The position numbers and the translations under genes are program-made. The notes beneath the pieces are model-generated. The model saw only the letters and a list, made by a program, of their open reading frames with translations, was not told the DNA's origin and made no database searches. From NCBI GenBank assembly GCA_031396695.1, contig JANNLG010000070.1:1-43890 (forward strand): a stretch of 43,890 bases of DNA, in the 5' to 3' direction. The stretch comes from VGRW01 sp031396695 (GTDB lineage Bacteria; Myxococcota_A; UBA9160; SZUA-336). This document shows, piece after piece, positions 15,144 through 23,479 of the stretch (the first letter of the stretch is position 1; each line of letters opens with the position of its first letter).

Positions 15144-16159
15144 CGCGCGTCCAGGTGCGTGACTTCGCGACGGCGGATCTCGAGCCGGCGTCGCGGCTGC
15201 TGGCAGCTCGCTTCGCGCACGCGCGTGCGGGTTCGCCCGAGCCGAGAGCTTCGGTCGTCGACACCGACGCGTGTCGCGTGGCGCTGCAGGCGCAGCTCTC
15301 GGGCAAGCACGCGCGGGGCGTGATCGCGATGCGCGGCTCCGAGCCGGTCGGCTTTCTGCTCGCCCAGCGCAGCACCTATGCGCCCGATTCGGCGCAGGCC
15401 TACTTCAGCCCGCCGTTCACGGTCGCGATCCCGCTCGCCGGCCATGCGATCGGCGCGCACGAGGACCCGGTCGTCCTGTACCGTGCGCTGTACGCGCGCC
15501 TGGCCGAGCAGCTCGTCGCGGACGGCTTCCTCGAGCACGGCATCGGAGTGCTCGCGAGCGAGCGCGAAGCGCACGACGCCTGGGTCACGCTCGGCTTCGG
15601 GCGCAGCTTCACCTGCGCAGTGCGGGGCGTCGAGCCGCTCGAGGCGCCGGCGCGCACCGACCTCGAGATCCGCGAGGCTACCGAGAAGGACCTCCCGGAC
15701 GTATTCGCGCTGCTCGCGGAGCAGCGCGCTTTCCACGCGCGCGCACCCATGTTCCTGCCCGACCTGCGCATCCTGCACGCTGCGCAGGAAGGCCAGGCAC
15801 GCTGGCTGATCACGCAGCCCCGTTGTCCGACCTTTCTTGCCTATCGCGACGGCCGTGCGCTGGGCATGGCGCTCTTCGCCCCGGCCGCCAGCTACGTTTC
15901 CTGGCCGACGCGCGACTCGTCGACCGCCTACCTGTTCCAGGGCGTGGTTCACGAGACGGAGCGCGGCGGCGGGTCGGGCGCCGCGTTGCTCGAGCACGCG
16001 CTCGCCTGGATGCGCCGGGAAAACCTGCAGCGCTGCGGGTTACACTACCTGTCCGCGAACCCCTCGGGCGCGGTCTTCTGGACGCGTCACGGCTTCCTCC
16101 CGGCCGAGCACTTCATGCATCGGACGGTCGACGCGCGCATCGCTTGGAGTGCTCGATGA
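15140..16159 (+). CDS. Tandem GNAT-family N-acetyltransferase
   Basis: A 339-residue protein made of two GNAT-like halves. The N-terminal half (about 1-170) is degenerate but keeps GVIAMRGSEPVGFLLAQRS, and the C-terminal half (175-335) has LEIREATEKDLPDVFALLAEQ, FLAYRDGRALGMALF, and an acetyl-CoA-loop-like stretch ERGGGSGAALLEHALAWMRR followed by LSANPSGAVFWTRHGF. Such two-domain proteins usually have one active half. The substrate is unknown. It begins with GTG in a GTGA overlap with the DUF3047 stop and ends in an ATGA overlap with the MMPL gene, so the block is translationally coupled. Confidence 0.8.
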   Translation: MTRVQVRDFATADLEPASRLLAARFAHARAGSPEPRASVVDTDACRVALQAQLSGKHARGVIAMRGSEPVGFLLAQRSTYAPDSAQAYFSPPFTVAIPLAGHAIGAHEDPVVLYRALYARLAEQLVADGFLEHGIGVLASEREAHDAWVTLGFGRSFTCAVRGVEPLEAPARTDLEIREATEKDLPDVFALLAEQRAFHARAPMFLPDLRILHAAQEGQARWLITQPRCPTFLAYRDGRALGMALFAPAASYVSWPTRDSSTAYLFQGVVHETERGGGSGAALLEHALAWMRRENLQRCGLHYLSANPSGAVFWTRHGFLPAEHFMHRTVDARIAWSAR

Positions 16160-19100
16160 ACGAACGCGCGACTACCCGCTTCGGCTACTTCGTGGTGCGC
16201 AGGCGGCACCCGATCGCGGTGCTGCTGGTGCTCTCCACGCTGTTCTTCCTGTACCCGATCGCGAACGGCGTCTCGACCGCGCTCGGAAATCCGTGGCCCG
16301 GCCCGGCCGTGCGCATCGGCAGCGACGCGCGCGCGCAGCTCCCCGATCACCCGTTCATCCACGCGCAGACCAAGTTCGCGGGCGAGTTCGGCAACTCGAC
16401 GCTGGTCGCGATCGCGGTGGTGGTGAAAGAGGGCACGATCTGGACGCCAGAGACGCTCCAGAAGATCGACGCGATCACCAAGTCGCTCGACGGCTGGGAC
16501 TACGACGCGCGCGTCGATGAGCGCAAGCACGCGCGCGAGGAGCTCGAGGCGGAGAAGCGCCTGTCGAAGGCCGAGATCAAGGCGGAGCTCGACCGCCGCT
16601 TCCCGCCCTATCCGGTGAACCACGACGCGGTTCGCTCGATCACGCACCTGACCGCGCGCGTCGTGCAGATGGAGAAGGACGGCACGATCTCGGCGGAGCT
16701 CCTGATGGAGGATCCGCCCGAGACGCAGAAGCAGGCCGACGCGGTGCGCACGCGCGCGCTCGAGCTGATGCCGGACCAGATGCGCCAGCTGCTGGTCTCG
16801 AAGGACGAGACGACCGCGCTGATCACGGCGGGCTTCGTCACCGATCGGCTCTCCGGCCTCGAGGTGTACCGCGCGGTCTTCGATCACCTGCAGAAGCTGC
16901 GCGAACGCGAGCAGGACGATCAGCACGATGTCTACGTCACCGGAGCGCCGCTCGCGATCGGCTACCTGATCGCGCACGCCTGGGAGATGGGGCTCTCTGT
17001 GGTGGGCGCGGTGCTGGCGATCTTCGTGCTCTTGTGGGCGTACTTCCGGCGCTGGCATGGCGTGCTGATCCCGATGGTCGCCGCGGGCGTGACGGTGATC
17101 TGGGGCACGGGCTTCACCGGCTGGGCGGGCATCGCCTTCGATCCGCTCGTGATCGTGATTCCCATGCTGATCACCGCGCGCGCCGTGTCGCACACCGTGC
17201 AGATGGCGGAGCGCTTCTTCGAGGACTACGAGCGACTCTATCCGCTGTACAACGACCCGCAGCGCGCCAAGCTCGAGGCCGCCGCGGTGGCGATGGGCGA
17301 GCTGATCGTGCCCGGCACGCTCGGCATCCTGACCGACGTCGCAGGCCTGCTCGTGATCCTCGTGACCACGATCCCGCAGATGCGCGACCTCGGCATCTTC
17401 GGAGCGTTCTGGGTCGCGGCGATCGTGGTCACGGTCGAGATCCTGCACCCGGTCATGATCTGCTTCCTGCCCGCGCCCAAGGACTTCCACCACTACACGC
17501 CGGCTCTGATGACGCGCTTCGTGGGCGCGATCGCCGACTACGTCACCGATCGGCGCGGGCGCTGGGTGGTCGCGTACGGCTTCCTCGCGATCTTCCTGCT
17601 CTCGGGCGCCGCGACGCTGGCGTGGTCCACGATCGGCGAAGCGCGACCGGGCATCCCGCTGTTCTGGCCGAATCACCCGTTCAACGTCGCGACCGGCATG
17701 ATCGGCGAGAAGTTCGGCGGCGCGGACGCGCTGGTGATCTACGCCGAGGGCGACCGCAACGAGTCCGCCGGCGAGTCGGAGGTCCTGACCAAGATGCAGG
17801 ACCTGGAGCGCGAGCTGCGCCACAAGACCGGCGCGGTCGCGGTCATCTCGCCGGTGCCGTTGGTGCGCGCCGCGAACCGCGCGTTCCGCTACGGCGAGCC
17901 GAAGCAGGAGATCATTCCCGAGGCCGCGCGCGCTCTCTTGATCTTCCTGCGCTTCAACAGCCCGCCGGGCGCGCTGACCTCGATCGTGACGAACGACGGC
18001 CGAGCGTCGACGCTGACCGCGATCTATCCCGACCACAAGGGCGAGACGATCCGGCGGGCGGTGGAGGTGTCCGAGGAGTTCATCGCGAACAATCCCATGG
18101 GCGCGATCTCGATCCGCCTCGACCCGAATCGCGCCGCGCCCGACGCCGCCTGGTGGAGCCTCGAGCGCGTGACGGACTTCGTCTACTACATGGTCGGACC
18201 GATCCTGCCCGCGCGCGCACACACGCTGCACGTGCTGCGCAAGGAGGGCCGCGAGTACGTGCCGTACGAGGTGAAGTCGGTCGACGTCGACGGACCGCCG
18301 CCGTGGCTCGACGAGTTCCGCACGGCGGCCGTCGAGAAGTACGCGGCTGAGTCGACGTCCAAGCGCCCCGGGCACGTGTTCGGCTGGCCGAGCGAGCTCG
18401 CGGACTGGCAGGACTCGGACGTCGATCAGTGGTTCGAGAACGAGGAGCTGCGCATTCGCGCGGTCGCGGTCAACACCAAGGATCTTCTGGTCGAGGATCA
18501 GAAGGCGATGGGCTCGGCGCCGGTCTACCAGCCGACCCAAGGCTGGACGCGCGGCGTGCAATTCGTGATGGCGGGTGGGCCGCTCGGCATGCTCGCGGCG
18601 ATCAACGACGAGGTCGAGCGCGGCCACCTCGCGAACATCTCGCTGATCCTGCTCGTGATCTTCGTGCTGCACTCGGTGACGTACCGCTCCGCGCTCTCGG
18701 GCGGGATCATCTTCCTGCAGCTCGCGACGGCCACGTTGCTCTCGCTCGCATTCATGGCCGTGCGCGGCGTCGGACTGAACATCAACACGCTGCCGGTGCA
18801 GGCGGTCGGTGTCGGAATCGGCGTCGACTACGCGATCTACATCGTCGACCGCATCCGCCAGGAAGTCGCGCGCTCGGGCAACCTCGACGAGGCGATCCGC
18901 ACGGCGGTGAAGACGACCGGCATGGCGGTCACGTTCACGGGCACGACGGTGGTGGGCGGGATCGGCTTCTGGGTGTTCTCGAACCTGCGTTTCCAGGCCG
19001 AGATGGCGCAGCTCCTGATCGTGCTGATGGCGATCAACATGTTCGCGGCGGTGACGCTCGTGCCCGCGCTCTACTCGATTCTGCGGCCGGGCGTGAAGAA

Positions 19101-19173
19101 GCTCCTGAAAGATCGCGAACGCGAAGCCGCCGAGCCGGCCGAAGCGCGCGCGGCGGACGAGGTGGCGGCATGA
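16156..19173 (+). CDS. MMPL/RND-family transporter (SSD-like)
   Basis: A 1005-residue inner-membrane protein with the RND pattern: one TM near the N-terminus, a large exported loop, a block of TM segments (about 270-480), a second large loop and a second TM block (about 825-985). It has the MMPL-type motif VGVGIGVDYAIYIVDR, whose Asp-Tyr pair belongs to the proton-relay helix. MMPL and sterol-sensing-domain-like proteins move lipids, hopanoids, sterols or siderophores across envelopes. The substrate is not visible, but the neighbouring sterol-type catabolic genes make a hydrophobic CoA-pathway substrate plausible. The ATG overlaps the GNAT stop, and its stop overlaps the SDR start (ATGA, 19170-19173). 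Confidence 0.9.
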   Translation: MNERATTRFGYFVVRRRHPIAVLLVLSTLFFLYPIANGVSTALGNPWPGPAVRIGSDARAQLPDHPFIHAQTKFAGEFGNSTLVAIAVVVKEGTIWTPETLQKIDAITKSLDGWDYDARVDERKHAREELEAEKRLSKAEIKAELDRRFPPYPVNHDAVRSITHLTARVVQMEKDGTISAELLMEDPPETQKQADAVRTRALELMPDQMRQLLVSKDETTALITAGFVTDRLSGLEVYRAVFDHLQKLREREQDDQHDVYVTGAPLAIGYLIAHAWEMGLSVVGAVLAIFVLLWAYFRRWHGVLIPMVAAGVTVIWGTGFTGWAGIAFDPLVIVIPMLITARAVSHTVQMAERFFEDYERLYPLYNDPQRAKLEAAAVAMGELIVPGTLGILTDVAGLLVILVTTIPQMRDLGIFGAFWVAAIVVTVEILHPVMICFLPAPKDFHHYTPALMTRFVGAIADYVTDRRGRWVVAYGFLAIFLLSGAATLAWSTIGEARPGIPLFWPNHPFNVATGMIGEKFGGADALVIYAEGDRNESAGESEVLTKMQDLERELRHKTGAVAVISPVPLVRAANRAFRYGEPKQEIIPEAARALLIFLRFNSPPGALTSIVTNDGRASTLTAIYPDHKGETIRRAVEVSEEFIANNPMGAISIRLDPNRAAPDAAWWSLERVTDFVYYMVGPILPARAHTLHVLRKEGREYVPYEVKSVDVDGPPPWLDEFRTAAVEKYAAESTSKRPGHVFGWPSELADWQDSDVDQWFENEELRIRAVAVNTKDLLVEDQKAMGSAPVYQPTQGWTRGVQFVMAGGPLGMLAAINDEVERGHLANISLILLVIFVLHSVTYRSALSGGIIFLQLATATLLSLAFMAVRGVGLNINTLPVQAVGVGIGVDYAIYIVDRIRQEVARSGNLDEAIRTAVKTTGMAVTFTGTTVVGGIGFWVFSNLRFQAEMAQLLIVLMAINMFAAVTLVPALYSILRPGVKKLLKDREREAAEPAEARAADEVAA

Positions 19174-19997
19174 GGCTCGACGGCAAGATCGCGATCGTGA
19201 CCGGTGGCGCGCGCGGGATCGGCGCGGGCATCGCCCGCTGTCTCGCGGCCGACGGCGCGCGCGTGGGAATCGTGGACATCGACGGGGCCGAGGCGGAGAA
19301 GACGGCGGCGGAGCTGGGCCGAGGCGCGATCGGCATCGCTGCCGACGTCTCGGACGAGGCGGCGATCGCCGCGGCCACCGCGCGCGTGGTCCGTGAGTTC
19401 GGCGGTCTGGATGTGTTCGTGAACAACGCCGGCGCGGGCACCGGCGTGATCCGGCCCGAGGAGATTCCCAGCGGTCCCGGGCTCGAGAATCTGCCGCAGG
19501 CGTCGTGGGACGCGCAGCTCGCGAACAACCTGCGCACCACGTTCGCCGGCTGCAAGGCGGCGATTCCGCGCCTGCGCGCGCGCGGCGGCGGCGCGATCGT
19601 GAACATCGCGTCGATCGCGGCGCTGGTGCCCTCGCCGCAGCTCGCCGCCTACGGCGCGGCGAAGGCGGGCGTGGTGCACCTGACCAAGTCGCTCGCGCTC
19701 GAGCTCGGCCCGTCGAACATCCGAGTGAACGCGATCTGCCCCGGCTTCCTGTGGACGCGCGCGTGGGAAGGTCTGGCGACGATGATGAAGCTGACGCGCC
19801 CGGAATTCCGCGATCTTTCGCCGCGCGAGATCTTTCTCGGCGCCGTGAAGCAGGCCGCGCCGCTCGGCCGCGAGCAGACGCCCGAGGACATCGGCAAGCT
19901 CACCTGTTTCCTGGCCAGCGACGACGCCATGAACATCACCGGCCAGGAGATCAAGGTCGACGGCGGGATCACGCTGCGCACCGGCAGCGGGACCTGA
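19170..19997 (+). CDS. Short-chain dehydrogenase/reductase
   Basis: A 275-residue classical SDR: nucleotide motif VTGGARGIG at residues 10-18, NNAG motif in VFVNNAGAG, catalytic Ser in NIASIAA, YGAAK (Tyr and Lys), and a C-terminal ITGQEIKVDGGI. These show NAD(P)-dependent alcohol/ketone oxidoreduction. The substrate is unknown; neighbouring genes suggest a steroid, bile-acid-like or fatty acyl hydroxyl group. It has an intact Ser-Tyr-Lys triad and normal length. Its TGA stop abuts the TGA of the convergent radical SAM gene (TGATCA, 19995-20000), leaving no terminator space. Confidence 0.92.
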   Translation: MRLDGKIAIVTGGARGIGAGIARCLAADGARVGIVDIDGAEAEKTAAELGRGAIGIAADVSDEAAIAAATARVVREFGGLDVFVNNAGAGTGVIRPEEIPSGPGLENLPQASWDAQLANNLRTTFAGCKAAIPRLRARGGGAIVNIASIAALVPSPQLAAYGAAKAGVVHLTKSLALELGPSNIRVNAICPGFLWTRAWEGLATMMKLTRPEFRDLSPREIFLGAVKQAAPLGREQTPEDIGKLTCFLASDDAMNITGQEIKVDGGITLRTGSGT

Positions 19998-21062
19998 TCA
20001 GAACAGCGCGAGCTGCGACGTTCCCGGTCGGCGGAACGCGGCCGCGCTGAGCTTCGGCCCGGACGCGGCCAGGCCGCTGCGCTTGCGCGAGAGCGCGACC
20101 AGCTCGGCGATCTGCTCCGCCCAGATGCCGGTGCCGCGCTGGCGTACACCGAAACGCGTTTCGTTCAGTTTGCCGTCGCGCAGGTCGGCGATCCGGTGCA
20201 GGATCTTCTCGCGCCGATCGGGGTAGTGCGCCTCGAGCCAGCCCGCGAAGATGTCCTTCACCGCCCAGGGCAGGCGCAGCAGGATCCAGCCCGCCCACGC
20301 GGCACCCGCGTCGGCGGCCGCTGCCGCAAGCTGAGGGATCTCGTGCTCCGTCAGCCCCGGCACGATCGGCGCAAGGTTCACGCCCACGGGCACGCCCGCG
20401 CGCGCGAGCTTCGCGACGGTCGCGAGCCGCGCGTTCGGCTGCGCGGCGCGCGGCTCCATCCTGCGCGCGAGCTCAGGATCGAGCGTGGTGAGCGAGATCG
20501 TGACCGACACCGCCTCGTGGCGGGCCAGCTCCTGCAGCACGTCGGCGTCGCGCGCGACGAGCTGGCTCTTGGTGATGATCGAGCAGGGATTGCGGAAGTC
20601 GGCCAGCACTTCGAGCGCGCGTCGCGTGATGCGCAGCTTCTTCTCGATCGGCTGGTACGCGTCGGTCACGCCCGAGATCCCGATCGTCTGCGGCTTCCAG
20701 CTCTTCGCCGCTAGCGCCGCGCGCAATAGCTCCGGCAGCTCATGCTTGACCAGGATCTTCGTCTCGAAGTCGAGCCCCGCGGAGTAGCCGAGGTACTCGT
20801 GGGTCGGCCGCGCGAAACAGTAGATGCAGCCGTGGGTGCAGCCTCGGTACGGATTCAGGCCGACGTCGAAGCCGACGTCGGGGCTCTGATTCTTCGACAG
20901 CGCGCTGCGCGAGGCGTCCGCGATGTACTGCGTGCGCGGGTCGGGCGCCTCGTCGTCCGCGAAGCCGGTCTCTTCGTCGGGCTCGAAATGCGCAGCGTCG
21001 AACCGGTTCTGGGGGGCCGCGTTCGTGCCGCGCCCACGGATCGGATCCCGGTAGCGCGCCAT
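19998..21062 (-). CDS. PA0069-family radical SAM protein
   Basis: A 354-residue radical SAM enzyme with the cluster motif CTHGCIYC (Cys75, Cys79, Cys82), preceded by LNPYRGC, and the downstream TKSQLVARDADVL and NLAPIVPGLTEHEI segments characteristic of the PA0069/SplB-like group. It uses a 4Fe-4S cluster and SAM to make a 5'-deoxyadenosyl radical. The biological substrate of PA0069-type proteins is not established; DNA-photoproduct lyase (SplB) is a distant relative. The N-terminal part (RYRDPIRGRGTNAAPQNRFD) is a typical family extension, which supports the ATG at 21060-21062. It is transcribed divergently from the enoyl-CoA hydratase gene. Confidence 0.9.
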   Translation of the reverse strand: MARYRDPIRGRGTNAAPQNRFDAAHFEPDEETGFADDEAPDPRTQYIADASRSALSKNQSPDVGFDVGLNPYRGCTHGCIYCFARPTHEYLGYSAGLDFETKILVKHELPELLRAALAAKSWKPQTIGISGVTDAYQPIEKKLRITRRALEVLADFRNPCSIITKSQLVARDADVLQELARHEAVSVTISLTTLDPELARRMEPRAAQPNARLATVAKLARAGVPVGVNLAPIVPGLTEHEIPQLAAAAADAGAAWAGWILLRLPWAVKDIFAGWLEAHYPDRREKILHRIADLRDGKLNETRFGVRQRGTGIWAEQIAELVALSRKRSGLAASGPKLSAAAFRRPGTSQLALF

Positions 21063-21160
21063 GCTCGCAGCCTAGGCGAATACAAAGCGAAAATCCAGCG
21101 GGTCGGCAGGCGGTCGCGAGCCGCTGTTAGGATAGGGGACCGACCCAAAGGAGAATCCGC

Positions 21161-21946
21161 ATGAGCGAGCTGCTCTACGAGAAAGACGGACCGATCGCGA
21201 CCATCACGCTGAATCGGCCCGAGCGCATGAACACGATCTCCGGGCCGATGCTCGCCGAGCTGTCCGAGAAGCTGCTCACGGCCAACGCGGATCGCGACGT
21301 GCGCGTGATCATCCTGACCGGCTCGGGGCGGGCGTTCTGCGCGGGGCTCGACCTGCAGGAGGCGACCAGCGGCACGGGCATCGGCGGTGGCGGTGCGATG
21401 GGCACGACGCTCGATCTGCGCGACGCGCCGCCGACCGTGCTGCACAAGCTCGACACGCCGGTGATCTGCGCGCTGAATGGCGGAGCCGCGGGCTACGGCA
21501 TGGACCTCGCGCTTGGCTGCGACATCCGGATCGCCAGCTCGCGCGCGAAGCTCGCGGCCGCGTTCACCAAGCGCGGCGTGCTGCCCGAGTCGGGCGGCAC
21601 CTGGATCCTGCCGCGGCTGGTCGGCTGGGCGAAGGCGGCCGAGATCATCTTCACCGGCCGCACGCTCGACGCAGATCAGTGTCTGGCGCTCGGACTCGTG
21701 AACCAGGTCGTGCCCGAGGCCTCGCTCATGGAAGCCGCGCGCGCGATGGCGAACGAGATCGCGGCCAACGCGCCACTCGCGGTGCAGTCGGCCAAGCGCA
21801 TGATGCGCATCGGTCTGTCGGAGCAGTTCGACGACCACGTGCACCACGTCTTCCTGCAGCTCCTGCCGCTCTTCCAAAGTCAGGACTTCCGCGAGGGCAT
21901 GAAGAGCTTCCTCGAGAAGCGCGACCCGAAGTTCCTCGGCAAGTAG
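21161..21946 (+). CDS. Enoyl-CoA hydratase/isomerase family protein (crotonase)
   Basis: A 261-residue crotonase: FCAGLDLQEA and NGGAAGYGMDLALGCDIRIAS form the oxyanion hole, and GVLPESGGTWILPRLVG carries the usual acidic catalytic region. It probably adds water to, or isomerises, 2-enoyl-CoA thioesters. AAAGGAG lies 7 nt before the ATG. The gene is directly followed by an alpha/beta hydrolase (stop and next ATG are adjacent at 21946/21947), giving a two-gene operon. The upstream gap of 98 bp to the divergent radical SAM gene contains the promoter, but no KstR-type site is present there, so it need not belong to the same regulon. Confidence 0.9.
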   Translation: MSELLYEKDGPIATITLNRPERMNTISGPMLAELSEKLLTANADRDVRVIILTGSGRAFCAGLDLQEATSGTGIGGGGAMGTTLDLRDAPPTVLHKLDTPVICALNGGAAGYGMDLALGCDIRIASSRAKLAAAFTKRGVLPESGGTWILPRLVGWAKAAEIIFTGRTLDADQCLALGLVNQVVPEASLMEAARAMANEIAANAPLAVQSAKRMMRIGLSEQFDDHVHHVFLQLLPLFQSQDFREGMKSFLEKRDPKFLGK

Positions 21947-22882
21947 ATGCCGCTCGACCCGCAGGCGAAGCTCGTCCTGGACGCGCTCTCGGCCGTCACC
22001 ATGCCCGACCCGTGGACGATCGACCCGGCGATCTTCCGCCTGCAGGTGCGCGAGATGCGCGTCGCGGCGGCGGAGGAGCCGATCGGGAGCGTCGAGAACC
22101 GCAGCATTCCCGGCCCCGCCGGCGATCTGCCGGTTCGCATCTACACGTCGCTCGAGCGCGAGCGCGGCGCGAAGCCTGCGCTCGCGTTCTTCCACGGCGG
22201 GGGCTTCGTGATCGGAGATCTCGACTCGCACGACGGCACCTGCCGCGCGCTCGCGAACGCCGCCGGTTGCGCCGTGGTCGCGGTCGACTACCGGCTGGCT
22301 CCCGAGGCGAAGTTCCCCGCGGCCGCCGAGGACTGCTTTGCGGCGACTTGCTGGATCGCCGAAAACGCCGCGGCGCTCGGCGTCGATCCCGCGCGCATCG
22401 CCGTGGGCGGCGACAGCGCGGGCGGAAACCTGGCCGCGGTCACCGCGCTGCTCGCGCGCGACCGACGCGGTCCGCGCATCGCGCACCAGCTGCTCGTCTA
22501 TCCCGTGGTCGACTGCGCGTTCGAGACGGTGTCCTATCGCGAGAACGCGGAGGGATACTTCCTGACGCGCGAGATGATGCGCTGGTTCTGGCACCACTAT
22601 CTCGACAAGCCCGAGCAGGCCGCGGATCCGTACGCCTCGCCGATCCGCGCCGCGACGCTATCCGGTGTCGCTCCCGCGACGGTGATCACCGCCGAGTACG
22701 ATCCGCTGCGCGACGAGGGCGAAGCCTACGCCGCTCGGCTGCTGCGGGCCGGCGTGCCGACCTCGATCACGCGCTACGACGGCGTGATCCATGGCTTCTT
22801 CGGCATGGGCAACGTGATCGACCAGGCGAAGCTCGCGGTCGCGCAGGCCGCCCGCGAGCTTCGCGAAGCCTTCGCGCGCTAG
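21947..22882 (+). CDS. Hormone-sensitive-lipase-family alpha/beta hydrolase
   Basis: A 311-residue esterase of bacterial family IV. The oxyanion motif is HGGGF (residues 83-87), the nucleophile Ser157 lies in GGDSAGG, Asp252 in EYDPLRDE and His282 in IHGFF complete the triad. These enzymes hydrolyse short to medium acyl esters. The ATG follows the hydratase stop immediately, so translation is probably coupled. There is no signal peptide, so it acts in the cytoplasm. Its stop overlaps the stop of the convergent small gene through a shared CTAG (22879-22882). A role in hydrolysing an ester or lactone intermediate is inference. Confidence 0.93.
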   Translation: MPLDPQAKLVLDALSAVTMPDPWTIDPAIFRLQVREMRVAAAEEPIGSVENRSIPGPAGDLPVRIYTSLERERGAKPALAFFHGGGFVIGDLDSHDGTCRALANAAGCAVVAVDYRLAPEAKFPAAAEDCFAATCWIAENAAALGVDPARIAVGGDSAGGNLAAVTALLARDRRGPRIAHQLLVYPVVDCAFETVSYRENAEGYFLTREMMRWFWHHYLDKPEQAADPYASPIRAATLSGVAPATVITAEYDPLRDEGEAYAARLLRAGVPTSITRYDGVIHGFFGMGNVIDQAKLAVAQAARELREAFAR

Positions 22883-23421
22883 GTGTCGCGCGGCACCAGC
22901 GGCTGCACGGTCTCGCAGAACTCTTCGTCGGGCTTGACCTGCAGCTCGCCCGGACCGCGGCTGCGGTGCCGAACGGTGTAGATCGGCTCGGCTTCGGCGG
23001 CGCCCGCGAAGTTCGCCGGGATGTGATCCGAGAACGGAATTCCGGGCGTGAACAGGATCACCGTCACCTGCGCTGGCGAGAGCAGCGACGTGAGGTGCAC
23101 GTGGTCGAACCCGTTCATCCAGTAGCAGTCGACCTTGCGTCCGGCGCCCTCCGCTCCCGGCGCCTTCACCAGCTCGATCGCCTGGATCATGCCGAGCCGC
23201 ACGACGATGTCGACCGGCTGTTGCTTCGGCCACCAGCTCTTGTAGGCGTCGAACCAGTGCAGACCGATGTGACCGCGCTCTTCGGCGCCGAGCGGGAGCA
23301 TCTCCGTGGTGATGTCGAGCACGGACTCCTTCCACTTTCCGTCCGCGTTCTTGGCTTTGAATCGGTCCAAGAACTTCTCGCGCGTCGCGTGCACGTTCAG
23401 CACGAGATCGAGCTTCCGCAT
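22879..23421 (-). CDS. Conserved small protein of unknown function
   Basis: A 180-residue protein from MRKLDLVLNVHATREKFLDRF to QPLVPRDT, rich in aromatic residues (GLHWFDAYKSWW, DCYWMNGFDHVHL) and with a hydrophobic core strand AQVTVILFTPGIPF. I do not recognise the family. No signal peptide or TM segment is evident. Two starts have ribosome-binding sites: ATG 23419-23421 after AAAGGGAC, and ATG 23461-23463 after AGGGGGGA, which adds 14 residues; I chose the former because the extra residues look uninformative. It lies between the esterase (convergent) and the large regulator (same strand). Confidence 0.6.
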   Translation of the reverse strand: MRKLDLVLNVHATREKFLDRFKAKNADGKWKESVLDITTEMLPLGAEERGHIGLHWFDAYKSWWPKQQPVDIVVRLGMIQAIELVKAPGAEGAGRKVDCYWMNGFDHVHLTSLLSPAQVTVILFTPGIPFSDHIPANFAGAAEAEPIYTVRHRSRGPGELQVKPDEEFCETVQPLVPRDT

Positions 23422-23479
23422 GAACGTCCCTTTCGAGACGCATCCAACCCCGGGTCCCGGCATTCTCTGTCCCCCCTTG

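Noticed and set aside
15271..16155. Upstream extension of the MMPL reading frame to 1300 residues
   Set aside because: The extra residues overlap the real GNAT gene and are Arg/Ala-rich. The MMPL protein starts normally at 16156 in an ATGA junction.
16087..18672. Long open frame of 861 codons on the minus strand opposite the MMPL gene
   Set aside because: It consists mostly of Arg/Asp/Glu/His-rich low-complexity sequence and is a mirror of the MMPL codons in GC-rich DNA. No domain, start signal or family pattern is seen.
21100..21146. Inverted repeat GGGTCGG ... CCGACCC before the enoyl-CoA hydratase gene
   Set aside because: The arms are 7 bp long and 33 bp apart in GC-rich DNA; this is weak as a riboswitch or operator and was not called.
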